The translations under genes were made by a program, and so were the position numbers. The notes beneath the pieces are model-generated. The model saw nothing but the letters and a program-made list of their open reading frames with translations. It did no database searches and was not told the DNA's origin. A stretch of DNA of 64,000 bases from Azospirillum doebereinerae (GTDB lineage Bacteria; Pseudomonadota; Alphaproteobacteria; Azospirillales; Azospirillaceae): NCBI RefSeq assembly GCF_003989665.1, contig NZ_RZIJ01000011.1, positions 147,034-211,033 of the forward strand. Reading direction: 5' to 3'. The stretch's first letter is position 1. Each line of letters begins with the position of its first letter. Below, piece by piece: positions 46,693 through 57,124 of the stretch.

Positions 46693-47463
46693 ATGCAGGG
46701 GACGATCAAACCCGCCAAGCTGGCCGACGCCATCGCCGAGCATCTGGAAAAGCTGATCCTGGAGGGTGCGCTGAGGCCGGGCGAAAAGCTGTTGGCCGAG
46801 CGCGAACTGGCGGCCAAGCTGGACGTGTCCCGCCCCTCGCTGCGCGACGCCATCGCCAAGCTGGAGGAGCGCGGGCTGCTGGTGACCGGGCGCAACGGCA
46901 CCCACATCGCGCAGTTCCTGTCGCACATCGGCGACCCGCTGGTGGCGCTGCTCCAGAACAACCCGAAGACGACCTTCGACTATCTGGAGTTCCGCCGCTC
47001 CATCGAGGCGCAGGCGGCGATGCTGGCGGCCCAGCGCGCCACCGACCTCGACCACGCGCAGATCCGCGGCATCGTCGCCCGCATGAAGGCCGCCCACGGC
47101 AAGGACGACAGCTCGGAGGAGGCGGATTCCGACGCCGACCTGCATCTGGCGATCTACGAGGCGGCGCACAACATCGTCATGCTGCACATCATGCGGACCC
47201 TGTCCGAGATGCTGCGCAACGACGTGTTCTACAACCGCGCCGACCTCTATTCGCGCCAGGGCGTGCGCGACCTGCTGCTGGCCCAGCATCTGGAGATCGC
47301 CGACGCGGTGCTGGCCGGCGACCCGGTGCGCGCCCACGCGGCGGCCGAGGCGCATGTCGAATACACGCTGAAGACCCTGCGCGAGATCCGCGAGAACGAC
47401 GCCCGGCTGGAGGTGTCGCTGCGGCGGATCGGGCGGACGGACCTGATAGACACGGCGGGGTGA
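46693..47463 (+). CDS. lldR: GntR/FadR-family regulator of lactate utilisation (LldR-like)
   Basis: DNA-binding regulator of 256 residues. The N-terminal wHTH covers residues about 8-72 (IAEHLEKLILEGALRPGEKLLAERELAAKLDVSRPSLRDAIAKLEERGLL) and the FCD ligand domain about 90-235 (DADLHLAIYEAAHN contains two metal- or ligand-binding residues). Homologs repress the lactate genes and release DNA on binding lactate. It is divergent from lctP, which fits that role. The start at 46693 follows AAGGA at 46678. Downstream, 75 bases on, lies a two-component pair in the same direction. Confidence 0.86.
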   Translation: MQGTIKPAKLADAIAEHLEKLILEGALRPGEKLLAERELAAKLDVSRPSLRDAIAKLEERGLLVTGRNGTHIAQFLSHIGDPLVALLQNNPKTTFDYLEFRRSIEAQAAMLAAQRATDLDHAQIRGIVARMKAAHGKDDSSEEADSDADLHLAIYEAAHNIVMLHIMRTLSEMLRNDVFYNRADLYSRQGVRDLLLAQHLEIADAVLAGDPVRAHAAAEAHVEYTLKTLREIRENDARLEVSLRRIGRTDLIDTAG

Positions 47464-47538
47464 TCGGGCGACGATAGGCCCGGTCTGGCGGGACACCGCC
47501 GGGCGCGCTACACTCAACGCCAGCGAAACGGCCGACCG

Positions 47539-48963
47539 ATGAGCATGCACGCACCGCCCAAGAAGCGCCGGATCCTGCTGATCGAGGACATGGTTCCGCT
47601 CGCCAAACTCTACATCGAGTTCCTGCGCGGCGAACCGCTCGACGTCGTCCACGTGGCCAAGGGGCGCGACGCGCTGGCGTCCGCCGCGTCCCGGCCGCCC
47701 GACGCGGTGATCCTCGACCTCAAGCTGCCCGACATGGACGGGCTGGACGTGCTGCGCGCCCTGCAGGAGCGCGACCCCGGCGTGTCGGTGGTGATCGTCA
47801 CCGCCCACGGCTCCATCGACCTCGCGGTCGAGGCGATGCGGCTGGGCGCCTTCGACTTCATCGTGAAGCCGTTCAACGCCGACCGGCTGAACCTGACGCT
47901 GCGCAACGCGCTGGAGCGCCGGGCGCTGACCCGCATCGTCGAGGGCTACCGCAAGGATCTCGACCGCGACCGCTTCCACGGCTTCATCGGCGGCTCGGAC
48001 GAGATGCAGGCGGTCTACCGCACCATCGAGAGCGTGGCTACCAGCCGGGCCAACGTCTTCATCACCGGGGAGAGCGGCACCGGCAAGGAGGTCGCGGCCC
48101 ACGCCATCCACCGCGCCAGCCCGCGCCGCGACCGCGCCTTCATCGCGCTGAACTGCGCCGCCATCCCCAAGGACCTGCTGGAAAGCGAGATCTTCGGCCA
48201 TGTGAAGGGCGCCTTCACCGGGGCGACCGGCGACCGGCCGGGGGCGGCGACGCTGGCGGACGGCGGCACGCTGTTCCTCGACGAGATCTGCGAGATGCCG
48301 GTCGACCTGCAATCCAAGCTGCTGCGCTTCGTCCAGACCGGCGCCGTCACGCCGGTCGGCAGCGGGCAGGAGGCGCGGGTGGACGTGCGCATCGTCGCCG
48401 CCACCAACCGCGATCCGCTGGCCGAGGTGCAGGCCGGGCGGTTCCGCGAGGATCTCTACTACCGCCTGCACGTCATCCCGCTGGCCCTGCCGCCGCTGCG
48501 CGACCGGGGGGAGGACGTGGTGGAGATCGCCCGCGCCCTGCTGGCCGACTACGTCCGCGAGGAGGGCAAGAGCTTCACCGCCTTCGCGCCGGAGGTCGAG
48601 GCGCGGCTGCGCGGCTACGACTGGCCGGGCAACGTGCGGCAGTTGCAGAACGTCCTGCGCAACATGGTGGTGCTGCACGACGGGACCTGGGTGACGGCGG
48701 ACATGCTGCCGGCGCGCATGGCGGCCCCCCCGGCGGCGCCCTGCGCGCCGGCCCCCTCCCCCGGTCCGTCGGCGGCCGGCGGCCTGTTCCCCGACGACGG
48801 CACGGTGGTGCCGCTGTGGCAGGTCGAGAAGGAGATGATCCGCCGCGCGCTGCGCCTGACCGGCGACGACGTGCCGCGCGCCGCCCTGATGCTGGAGATC
48901 AGCCCGTCGACCATCTACCGCAAGCTCCAGCAATGGCGCTCGACCGAGGAGACCGCGGTGTGA
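47539..48963 (+). CDS. Sigma-54-dependent response regulator, LuxO-like
   Basis: NtrC-class regulator of 474 residues. The receiver has the acid pair ILLIEDM and phospho-acceptor Asp60 in [11 protein letters not shown]. An AAA+ domain spans about 150-380 with Walker A GESGTGKE, the GAFTGA loop, FLDEICEM and the R-finger region. A C-terminal Fis-type HTH ([24 protein letters not shown]) follows a Pro/Ala-rich linker at about 388-412. The receiver start ([10 protein letters not shown] ... VAKGRDAL) resembles LuxO. Its stop codon overlaps the GTG start of the following hybrid kinase (GTGA), so kinase and regulator are probably cognate. No quorum-sensing gene is nearby. Confidence 0.86.
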   Translation: MSMHAPPKKRRILLIEDMVPLAKLYIEFLRGEPLDVVHVAKGRDALASAASRPPDAVILDLKLPDMDGLDVLRALQERDPGVSVVIVTAHGSIDLAVEAMRLGAFDFIVKPFNADRLNLTLRNALERRALTRIVEGYRKDLDRDRFHGFIGGSDEMQAVYRTIESVATSRANVFITGESGTGKEVAAHAIHRASPRRDRAFIALNCAAIPKDLLESEIFGHVKGAFTGATGDRPGAATLADGGTLFLDEICEMPVDLQSKLLRFVQTGAVTPVGSGQEARVDVRIVAATNRDPLAEVQAGRFREDLYYRLHVIPLALPPLRDRGEDVVEIARALLADYVREEGKSFTAFAPEVEARLRGYDWPGNVRQLQNVLRNMVVLHDGTWVTADMLPARMAAPPAAPCAPAPSPGPSAAGGLFPDDGTVVPLWQVEKEMIRRALRLTGDDVPRAALMLEISPSTIYRKLQQWRSTEETAV

Positions 48964-51935
48964 CCGCCGCCCCCCTGCCGCCGACCGAAGCGGCCCGCCA
49001 AGCCGTTCTGGACAGCTATTGCGTGCTCGACACCCAGCCGGAACCGGGCTTCGACACGATCACCAAGCTGGTCTCGCACGTCATGCGCTGCCCGATCGCG
49101 CTGGTGTCGCTGATCGACCGCGACCGGCAATGGTTCAAGAGCCGCGTCGGGCTGGGCGACGTGACGGAGACGCCGCGCGATCTCGCCTTCTGCGCCCACG
49201 CGATCCTCGGCGACGCGGTGATGGTGGTGACGGACGCCTCCCAGGACCCGCGCTTCGCCGATCATCCCGCCGTGACCGGGGAGGCGCATCTCCGTTTCTA
49301 CGCCGGGGCGCCGCTGATCGCCGACGGCGAGCGGCTCGGCACGCTCTGCGTCGCCGATACCCACGCGCGCCCCTTCGAGGAGCGCGACGCCGAGACGCTG
49401 GCCCAGCTCGCGCGGCTGGTGGTGGACGAGCTGAACCTGCGCCGCGAGGTGCTGCGCCGCGAGCGGGCCGAGGCGGAGCTGACCCTGGCCCGGCAGGCTC
49501 TTGGCGCCGCCATCGACGCGACCCCGGACGGGCTGGTGATGTACGACGCCGAGGACCGGCTGATCCTGTGCAACCAGGCCTACCGCGACGCGCACCCGCT
49601 GACGGCGCCGCTGCTGGTGCCGGGTGCCGCGCTCGACGCGATCCTGCGCGCCGGCGTGCTCAACGGCGAGTTCGGCCGCGCGCCGTCGGGCGATCCGGGC
49701 GACGAGGCGTGGCTGCGCGCCGAGACGCAGCGCCACCGCAACCCCGGCCCGCCCTTCGAGCGGGAACTGGCGGACGGGCGCTGGATCCGGCTGGCGGCGA
49801 ACCGGGCGGCGAACGGCGCGCTGGTCGTCACCCGCACCGACATCACCCGCAGCAAACGCTCCGAGGAGGAGTTGCAGCGTCAGGCCGCCGACATGTGCGC
49901 GTTGGCCGAGGGGCTGGACGCCGCCCGCGAGGACGCCGACCTGCACCGGTCGACCGCCGAGGCGGCGACCCACGCCAAATCGGACTTCCTGGCCGCGATG
50001 AGCCATGAAATCCGCACGCCGATGAACGGCATCATGGGGATGACCGAACTGCTGTTCGACACCCCGCTGAGCGACGAGCAGCGCCAGTTCGCCAAGGCGG
50101 TGCGCAGCTCCGCCAACGCCCTGCTGACCATCGTCAACGACATCCTCGACTTCTCCAAGCTGGAGGCCGGCAAGGTCGCCATCGAGGCGCTGCCCTTCGA
50201 CCCCGCCGATCTGGTGGAGGGGGTGGTGGAGCTTCTGACGCCCCGCGCGCGGGAACGCGACATCGAGATCGGCTTCTTCATCGACCCGCTGCTGCGCCGC
50301 ACCCTGATCGGCGACCCGACGCGCATCCGTCAAATCCTGGTCAATCTGGTCGGCAACGCCGTCAAGTTCACCCATGAAGGCAGCGTCACCGTGGAGCTGG
50401 AGGCGGTGGAGGCCGGCGACGGCCATCTGGTGATGCGGACCACGGTGACCGACACCGGCATCGGCATCCCCGCCGACGCGCTGCCCAGCCTGTTCAACAA
50501 GTTCCAGCAGGTCGACGGATCGATCACCCGCAAATACGGCGGCACCGGGCTGGGGCTGGCGATCTGCCGGCAATTGTCGGAGCTGATGGGCGGCGGCATC
50601 CTGGTGGAAAGCACCGTCGGCCTCGGCAGCCGCTTCCAGGTCGATCTGCCGCTGGCGCTGGGGGCCGAGGAGGTCTCGCCGGCCGACTGCCCGCTGGTCG
50701 GGCGCCGGGCGCTGGTGGTCGATGATCTGGCGATCAACCGGCGCGTCCTCTCCTCGATGCTGGAGGGGCTGGGCGCGCAGGTGGTGGCGGTGGAGGGCGC
50801 GATGGACGCGCTCGACGCGCTGGACCGGGCCTCGGCGGCGGGACGGCTGTTCGACGTGGCGCTGATCGACCACACCATGCCGGTGATGAGCGGCGAGGCG
50901 CTGCTCGCGGCCATCGCCGAGCGGCCCGAACTGGGCGGGCTCAAGCGGGTGCTGGTCACGTCCCTGGGGGCGGGGCAGGGGGCGGGAGGGCGGCCGGACG
51001 GGCTGGCCGACGCGACCCTGACCAAGCCGCTGCGCCTGACCGCGCTCGCCACCTGCCTGTCCGGGCTGTTCGGCCTGACGCCGGACGCCCCGCCGGCCCC
51101 GCCCGAGCAGGCCCAGCCGGCGGCGCAGACGCGGTCCGGCCGCATCCTGCTGGCCGAGGACAACCGCACCAACCAGCTCTTCGCCACGACGCTGCTGCGC
51201 CGGCTCGGCTATTCGGTGGAGGTCGCGGAGGACGGCGAGCAGGCCCTGGCCCTGGCGGCGGCGGGCGGCATCGATCTGATCCTGATGGACGTGCAGATGC
51301 CGGGGATGGACGGGCTGGACGCCGCCCGCGCGATCCGCGAGCTGGACGGCCCGCGCGCCTCCGTGCCCATCGTGGCCCTGACCGCCGACGCCATGCCGGG
51401 CACCCGCGACCAGTGCCTCGCCGCCGGGATGAACGACTACATCACCAAGCCGATCCACCGGCAGGCGCTGCTGGCCGCGCTCGACCGCTGGTTCCCGGCG
51501 GCGGATGCGGCGCCGGAGCCGCCGGTCGCCGAACTGAGCGCGGCACGGCACGCCTGGGCGGCCGGCGTCGACGAGGCCATCGACGAAACGGTGCTGTCGG
51601 ATCTGGAGGCGAGCGTCGGCGCCGACAGCCTGTCGATGATCGTCGACAGCTTCCTGGAGGATGTGACCCAACGGCTCGACCGTCTGGCCGCCGTCATCAG
51701 CCAGTCGGCGGCGGGCGAGGTCGATCTGCGGGCGCTGGCCGGCGAGGCGCACGACCTGTCCAGCATGGCCGGCAGCTTCGGCGGCATGGGGGTGATGCAT
51801 CTGGCGTGGCGGCTGGAGGTGTCCTGCCGCCACGGCGAGCGGGCGCAGGCCAACGCCCTTCTTCCGGTGCTGGTGCGCGAGGCCGGGCGGCTGGAGCGGG
51901 GCTTGCGCCAGCGCGCGGCGGAGCGGGCCTCCTGA
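48960..51935 (+). CDS. Hybrid sensor histidine kinase (GAF-PAS-HisKA-HATPase-REC-REC-HPT)
   Basis: A 991-residue cytoplasmic kinase with no transmembrane segment. The N-terminal GAF domain ([32 protein letters not shown], about 20-160) is followed by a PAS domain (about 180-300) and HisKA with [13 protein letters not shown] (His349). HATPase comes next ([14 protein letters not shown] ... DTGIGIP ... [13 protein letters not shown]). Two receivers follow: REC1 with Asp637 in LIDHTMPVM, and REC2 with Asp777 in [11 protein letters not shown]. The C-terminal HPT has His931 in [14 protein letters not shown]. This relay ends in HPT, so it can pass phosphate to the LuxO-like regulator encoded just upstream. 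Translation starts at the GTG at 48960 overlapping that gene's stop. The signal is likely a small molecule bound by GAF or PAS; unknown. Confidence 0.88.
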   Translation: MTAAPLPPTEAARQAVLDSYCVLDTQPEPGFDTITKLVSHVMRCPIALVSLIDRDRQWFKSRVGLGDVTETPRDLAFCAHAILGDAVMVVTDASQDPRFADHPAVTGEAHLRFYAGAPLIADGERLGTLCVADTHARPFEERDAETLAQLARLVVDELNLRREVLRRERAEAELTLARQALGAAIDATPDGLVMYDAEDRLILCNQAYRDAHPLTAPLLVPGAALDAILRAGVLNGEFGRAPSGDPGDEAWLRAETQRHRNPGPPFERELADGRWIRLAANRAANGALVVTRTDITRSKRSEEELQRQAADMCALAEGLDAAREDADLHRSTAEAATHAKSDFLAAMSHEIRTPMNGIMGMTELLFDTPLSDEQRQFAKAVRSSANALLTIVNDILDFSKLEAGKVAIEALPFDPADLVEGVVELLTPRARERDIEIGFFIDPLLRRTLIGDPTRIRQILVNLVGNAVKFTHEGSVTVELEAVEAGDGHLVMRTTVTDTGIGIPADALPSLFNKFQQVDGSITRKYGGTGLGLAICRQLSELMGGGILVESTVGLGSRFQVDLPLALGAEEVSPADCPLVGRRALVVDDLAINRRVLSSMLEGLGAQVVAVEGAMDALDALDRASAAGRLFDVALIDHTMPVMSGEALLAAIAERPELGGLKRVLVTSLGAGQGAGGRPDGLADATLTKPLRLTALATCLSGLFGLTPDAPPAPPEQAQPAAQTRSGRILLAEDNRTNQLFATTLLRRLGYSVEVAEDGEQALALAAAGGIDLILMDVQMPGMDGLDAARAIRELDGPRASVPIVALTADAMPGTRDQCLAAGMNDYITKPIHRQALLAALDRWFPAADAAPEPPVAELSAARHAWAAGVDEAIDETVLSDLEASVGADSLSMIVDSFLEDVTQRLDRLAAVISQSAAGEVDLRALAGEAHDLSSMAGSFGGMGVMHLAWRLEVSCRHGERAQANALLPVLVREAGRLERGLRQRAAERAS

Positions 51936-51947
51936 GCGGCGGTCGCC

Positions 51948-52634
51948 TCAGCGGCGGCCCAGCAACAGCTGGCGGCGGGCCAGCGCGCGGTGCAGCGCCT
52001 GGCGCTGGGCGACCGTCCGGGGGCGGCCCCGGACGCCGCTGGCGAACAGCCCCTCCAGCCCTTGGCCGAACATCTCCCAACTGCGCACCGGCCCGGTGTC
52101 GATGTGCAGGAAATGCGAGCGCGGGTACCAGCCGACCCCGCCGCGCTTCAGGTCCAGCGCGCTGCGGTGCGCGTCGGGCAGGCGCGCGGGGAAGGTGACG
52201 TCCAGCGCGCGGCCCAGCAGATGCTGGCTGTGCTCGGCGACTCCCAGCGACTTGGCGGCCAGCTTGGCGTTGGTTTCCGGGGTGCGGAAGGCCGAGAGGA
52301 TGGTCGCCTTGGGCTGGCCGACGACGTCCATGATGTCGGCCAGGAAATCGAGCGTCCCCACGTCGAGCGGCCCGACCTTGTTGGCGTGGTGGTCGCGCAG
52401 GACCTGGGCCAGATCGGTCATCGCGTCGGGCAGGGGACCGGACGCATCGCGGTAGGGGCCGTCGAAGGATTCGCCGGTGTGCTGGTTCCGGAGGGACAGC
52501 CGGCGCGGGGCGGAGGGCAGGGCCAGCGCGGCGTCGGACATCACCACCAGCACGCCGCACCCGATCAGCAACTCGCGGCGCTTCAGCGACAGGGAAACGG
52601 AGGGCGGGGCCAAGGCATGGTCTTTCAAAGGCAT
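51948..52634 (-). CDS. DUF882 (YcbK/M15-type) putative peptidoglycan peptidase, exported
   Basis: A 228-residue protein with a twin-arginine-like N-terminus (SLKRRELLIGCGVLVV) so exported, probably folded, to the periplasm. The M15-like metal motif is seen as SQHLLGRALDVTFP near residue 135 and GVGWYPRSHFLHIDTG near 168, the His/Asp/His set expected for Zn D,D-carboxypeptidase-fold enzymes. DUF882 members are thought to act on peptidoglycan; direct proof is sparse. It converges on the hybrid kinase gene with only 12 bases between stops. Confidence 0.84.
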   Translation of the reverse strand: MPLKDHALAPPSVSLSLKRRELLIGCGVLVVMSDAALALPSAPRRLSLRNQHTGESFDGPYRDASGPLPDAMTDLAQVLRDHHANKVGPLDVGTLDFLADIMDVVGQPKATILSAFRTPETNAKLAAKSLGVAEHSQHLLGRALDVTFPARLPDAHRSALDLKRGGVGWYPRSHFLHIDTGPVRSWEMFGQGLEGLFASGVRGRPRTVAQRQALHRALARRQLLLGRR

Positions 52635-52758
52635 AGAGCAAAGTCGGCAAAATGATTTTAAATCGCAATCGTAAACTTATCGCTGCCGCCGGATGGGTGC
52701 AGAGGTCACGGCCGGGTAATGCCCTGTTCTCGGGGGCAAGGGATGATCGCGTCCAGTT

Positions 52759-52911
52759 CCCTCTCCCGCCCCGGGAGAGGGAAGGGGCCCATGCGGAGCA
52801 TGGGAAGGGTGAGGGGCTATCGGAACATGGATTGCGTACCACGCCCGATAGCCCCTCCCCCTCCCCACGCCTGCGGCGCGGGTCCCCTCCCTCTCCCGGG
52901 GCGGGAGAGGG
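52759..52911. repeat. GC-rich palindromic repeat, family A copy 4
   Basis: A 153-bp copy with both terminal hairpins and the core GAGGGGCTATCGG ... CCGATAGCCCCTC, in the 282-base gap between the DUF882 gene and the small disordered-protein gene, ending 5 bases before the latter's stop codon. Confidence 0.88.
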
Positions 52912-52916
52912 CTTGG

Positions 52917-53162
52917 TCAACCAGTGCCCGGCTGGGCCGAGCCGTCGATCTCCTCGGCGCGTTCGCGCAACTCCTTCGACGACAGCCCGGCGGGGGTGGC
53001 GTCCTGGAGCGTGCCGTCGCCGGGCGTCTTGCGCATGTCCTCGCGCGGGGAGCGCTGGCCGGCCGGGGTTTCGTCGCGCGGGGTGGGCTGCCCCGTGCCG
53101 GCACCGGGACGATCGGCGCTAGGGCGTTCGGGGGAGGGACGTTCGTCGGGCGTGTCGGTCAT
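52917..53162 (-). CDS. Small disordered protein, 81 residues
   Basis: Hydrophilic, Pro/Arg/Asp/Glu/Gly-rich protein with no hydrophobic segment, thus probably intrinsically disordered. GAGG sits 6-9 bases before the ATG at 53162, supporting a real gene. Its C-terminal third (TPAGLSSKELRERAEEIDGSAQ) has the only helix-prone part. I do not recognise a family. It is divergent from gltA, and its 3' end abuts a palindromic repeat. Confidence 0.6.
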   Translation of the reverse strand: MTDTPDERPSPERPSADRPGAGTGQPTPRDETPAGQRSPREDMRKTPGDGTLQDATPAGLSSKELRERAEEIDGSAQPGTG

Positions 53163-53358
53163 GATATCCTCGTGCTAGTCTCTGTCCATTCAACCCCGCC
53201 GACGGCTCCGAGGTTCCCCACCCCGGACCGCCGCCTGTTGGCGTGGGTGGATCAAAACGGGTAAGAACCAAAGGCGGCACAACGCCAAGCTCTGTCCGCG
53301 CGCACCCCGCGCGGGCCGGCACGCCAAGCGCCGACCAGCCAAGGAGAGTGAAAAGGTC

Positions 53359-54690
<1,332 letters not shown>

Positions 54691-54701
54691 GGCGTGTGTA
54701 G

Positions 54702-54854
54702 CCCTCTCCCGTCCCGGGAGAGGGAGGGGACCCGCCGCAAAGCGGTGGGGAGGGTGAGGGGCTAGAGGGCGTGGTACGAATGCATGCCCCGATAGCCCCT
54801 CACCCTTCCCATGCTGGCGCATGGGCCCCTTCCCTCTCCCGGGGCGGGAGAGGG
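54702..54854. repeat. GC-rich palindromic repeat, family A copy 5
   Basis: 153 bp with terminal hairpins CCCTCTCCCG...CGGGAGAGGG and mirror, core GAGGGGCTAGAGG ... CCGATAGCCCCTC (core arm slightly diverged). Begins 12 bases after the gltA stop codon and ends 33 bases before the NrtR-like gene. Confidence 0.88.
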
Positions 54855-54886
54855 ATTCGGACCGGGGGTAGGGGAAAGCGAACGCC

Positions 54887-55900
54887 GTGACGGATGGGGT
54901 GCAGTTGGGGTTGTCGGTCGCCGTGGTGGCGGTGGCCGGGGCGACGCCGCGCGTGGTGACGGTGCGCAGCGAGTTCGCGGTTCCGCCCGAGCATCGCCGG
55001 GGCGACGAACCGCTGCCCCACCGCGACGCCCTGCCGGGCGCGCCCTTCGAGCCGTCGCGCTTCCGCACCTTGCAGGAGGGCGTGCGCGCCGTGGCCGAAG
55101 GGTTGTCCGGTCTGTCGCTGCGTTACGTCGAACAGCTCTACACCTTCGGCGACCGCTACCGCGACCCGCACGAGCTGTTCGGCGGGCCGCGCTCGGTCGT
55201 GGTCGGCTATCTGGCGCTGGTCCGCGACGGGCCGCTGGGCGGCGGCGCCTCGGCGGAGTGGAAGGCGCTCTACGAGCATTTCCCCTGGGAGGACTGGCGC
55301 GAGCAGCGCCCGGCCCTGCTCGACAGCGTGATCGAACCGGCCCTGCGTGGCTGGATCGCCGCCGCCGGGGATTCGGAGTCCCGCGCCCGGCGCGGCGAGC
55401 GCGCGCAGCTCGCCTTCGGGCTGGACGGCGCGGAGTGGGACATGGAGCGCGTGCAGGAGCGCTACGAACTGCTCTACGAGGCCGGGCTGGTGGTGGAATC
55501 CTTCCGCGACCGCGATCTGGCCGCGCGGATGGGCGCGGCTCCATCGCCGGGGGGCATCATGCCGCGCGCGCTCGGCCGCCCGATGGCGCGCGACGGGCGG
55601 CGCATCCTGGCGGCGGCGCTGGAACGGCTGCGCGGCAAGCTGAAATACCGGCCCATCGTCTTCGAACTGCTGCCGCCCGTCTTTACCCTGCACCAGCTTC
55701 AACGCGTGGTGGAGGCACTGTCGGGGGAATGCGTCCACAAGCAGAATTTCCGCCGCATGATGATCGCCGGCGGGCTGGTCGAGCCGACCGGCCAGTTCGA
55801 GAGCCAGACTGGCGGGCGCCCGGCCGAACTCCACCGTTTCCGTCGCCAAGCCATCCACGACCGCACCAGCGCCCACGCGATTCCTTACGCCGGGGGATAA
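54887..55900 (+). CDS. NrtR-like NUDIX-domain regulator
   Basis: A 337-residue protein with an N-terminal NUDIX-like domain (residues about 1-160) and a C-terminal winged-helix domain (residues about 250-320: YRPIVFELLPPVFTLHQLQRVVEALSGECVHKQNFRRMMIAGGLVE). The canonical NUDIX box GX5EX7REUXEEXGU is not visible; the corresponding LQEGVRAVAEGLSGLSLRYVEQLYTFGDR keeps the fold only, so hydrolysis is unlikely. NrtR proteins bind ADP-ribose and control NAD metabolism genes. No NAD genes adjoin here, so the target is open. The GTG at 54887 is preceded by GGGGAAAG. Confidence 0.78.
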   Translation: MTDGVQLGLSVAVVAVAGATPRVVTVRSEFAVPPEHRRGDEPLPHRDALPGAPFEPSRFRTLQEGVRAVAEGLSGLSLRYVEQLYTFGDRYRDPHELFGGPRSVVVGYLALVRDGPLGGGASAEWKALYEHFPWEDWREQRPALLDSVIEPALRGWIAAAGDSESRARRGERAQLAFGLDGAEWDMERVQERYELLYEAGLVVESFRDRDLAARMGAAPSPGGIMPRALGRPMARDGRRILAAALERLRGKLKYRPIVFELLPPVFTLHQLQRVVEALSGECVHKQNFRRMMIAGGLVEPTGQFESQTGGRPAELHRFRRQAIHDRTSAHAIPYAGG

Positions 55901-55969
55901 GGCCGTTGCCGGCCGCGCGCCGTATCCTTTCTTTTCGTTGGGAAAAGTGACGCGCGGCGTTGGGCGCAG

Positions 55970-55998
55970 TTGTCAACGCGCGGCTGTGGGCCGATACT
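55970..55998 (+). promoter_or_regulatory. Candidate sigma-70 promoter of the CrbR-like regulator gene
   Basis: TTGTCA (55970-55975), 17 bases, GATACT (55993-55998): 5/6 and 4/6 matches to TTGACA and TATAAT at ideal spacing. Transcription would begin near 56005, about 23 bases before the start codon. Confidence 0.55.
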
Positions 55999-56027
55999 GC
56001 GGGCATGGTTTTCTTATCGGATTGTCC

Positions 56028-56675
56028 ATGTCTCACCGCATTCTGATCGCCGACGACCACCCCCTGATGCGCACCGCGCTGACCCAGACCATCGGGCAGG
56101 CGATGGCGGGCGCCGAGATTCTGGAGGTTTCGCGGTTCGACCAGATCAAGCCGATGCTGGAATCCGGCGAGGCGGCCGACATCATCCTGCTCGACCTGCA
56201 CATGCCGGGGATGAGCGGGCTGATCGGGCTGATGATGCTGCGCGCCGAACACCCGGCCATCCCGGTGATCGTGGTGTCGGCCTCGGAGGATCCGGTGACG
56301 GTCCAGCGCGCCATCGATTACGGCGCCTCGGGCTTCGTGCCCAAATCGGCGCCCAACACCCAGATCATCGAGGCGATCCACGCGGTTCTGGACGGCGAGC
56401 TGTGGCTGCCGGAGATTCGCGGCCTGGAGGCGGATGCTCCCGACCCGGCCCAGCGCGCCGCGACGCTGACCCCGCAGCAGCTCCGCGTGCTGGCCGGCAT
56501 CGCCGAGGGCAAGCTCAACAAGCAGATCGCCTACGAGATGAACGTCGCCGAGACGACGGTGAAGGCGCATGTGACGACGATCCTGCGCAAGCTGGGCGTG
56601 CTGACCCGCACCCAGGCCGCCGTGCTGGCGAGCCAACTGGCGCTGGCCCCGGCCCCGCCGCCGCCGGTGGAGTGA
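56028..56675 (+). CDS. crbR: LuxR-family response regulator (CrbR/ErdR-like)
   Basis: A 215-residue NarL-type regulator. The receiver has IADDHPLMRTAL and phospho-acceptor Asp56 in ILLDLHMPGMSG. A LuxR HTH occupies residues about 145-205 (LTPQQLRVLAGIAEGKLNKQIAYEMNVAETTVKAHVTTILRKLGV). It lies 0.45 kb from a CrbS-type transporter-kinase; in gammaproteobacteria CrbS/CrbR (MxtR/ErdR) turn on acetyl-CoA synthetase and acetate use. By analogy it should answer that kinase here, but acs is not in the window. A sigma-70-like promoter precedes it. Confidence 0.83.
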   Translation: MSHRILIADDHPLMRTALTQTIGQAMAGAEILEVSRFDQIKPMLESGEAADIILLDLHMPGMSGLIGLMMLRAEHPAIPVIVVSASEDPVTVQRAIDYGASGFVPKSAPNTQIIEAIHAVLDGELWLPEIRGLEADAPDPAQRAATLTPQQLRVLAGIAEGKLNKQIAYEMNVAETTVKAHVTTILRKLGVLTRTQAAVLASQLALAPAPPPPVE

Positions 56676-56694
56676 GGCGGCTTTCCGGCTTCGT

Positions 56695-56710
56695 CATACG
56701 ACATCGTATG
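56695..56710. promoter_or_regulatory. 16-bp inverted repeat, candidate operator
   Basis: CATACGACATCGTATG: arms CATACGA and TCGTATG as in the perfect palindrome at 16865-16880, differing only in the central two bases. Located 20 bases after crbR and 76 bases before the DUF4406 gene. Confidence 0.55.
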
Positions 56711-56785
56711 AGGAAACACGAAGGACGGTGCCGAGCGTCTTTGGACGGCGTCGGCGGTGTCGAATCCAACGGGAAGGCGTGACGG

Positions 56786-57121
56786 ATGCTGATCATGGTC
56801 GCCGGCCCCTACAGCTCGGGAAACGCCGACGCCGCGCAGCGCGCCGCCAACCTCAGGGTCCTGAACGAAACCGCCCTTCTTGTCTTCCGGCGGGGACACA
56901 TTCCGCTTATTGGGGTGAACGCCGCGCTGCCCTTGATCGAGATTGCGGGGGAGGCGAGTTTTTCCGACATCATGATGCCGGTGTCGCTGGCCTTGGCGGA
57001 GCGTTGCGACGCCTGCCTGCGGGTCGGCGGGCCATCCAGGGGGGCGGACGAGGAGGTCGAGCGGTTCCGGAACCGTGGCCTTCCGGTCTTCACCAGCCTG
57101 GACGAAATTCCCGCTGCCTGA
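56786..57121 (+). CDS. DUF4406 domain protein
   Basis: A 111-residue protein with the start MLIMVAGPYSSGNADAAQRAANL, the opening of the DUF4406 / nucleoside 2-deoxyribosyltransferase-like fold, where GPY binds a nucleotide. Later features are PLIGVNAALPLIE and the LRVGGPSRGADEEVERFRNRGLPVF stretch typical of the fold. The catalytic Glu of true deoxyribosyltransferases is not evident. GGGAAGG precedes the ATG. It lies between crbR and the convergent crbS-like gene (stops 4 bases apart), with a 16-bp palindrome upstream. Function unknown. Confidence 0.78.
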   Translation: MLIMVAGPYSSGNADAAQRAANLRVLNETALLVFRRGHIPLIGVNAALPLIEIAGEASFSDIMMPVSLALAERCDACLRVGGPSRGADEEVERFRNRGLPVFTSLDEIPAA

Positions 57122-57124
57122 CGC

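Noticed and set aside
48915..51833. 972-codon open frame antisense to the hybrid kinase
   Set aside because: His/Gln/Arg/Gly-rich shadow with no domain; the sense strand holds GAF, PAS, HisKA, REC and HPT motifs.
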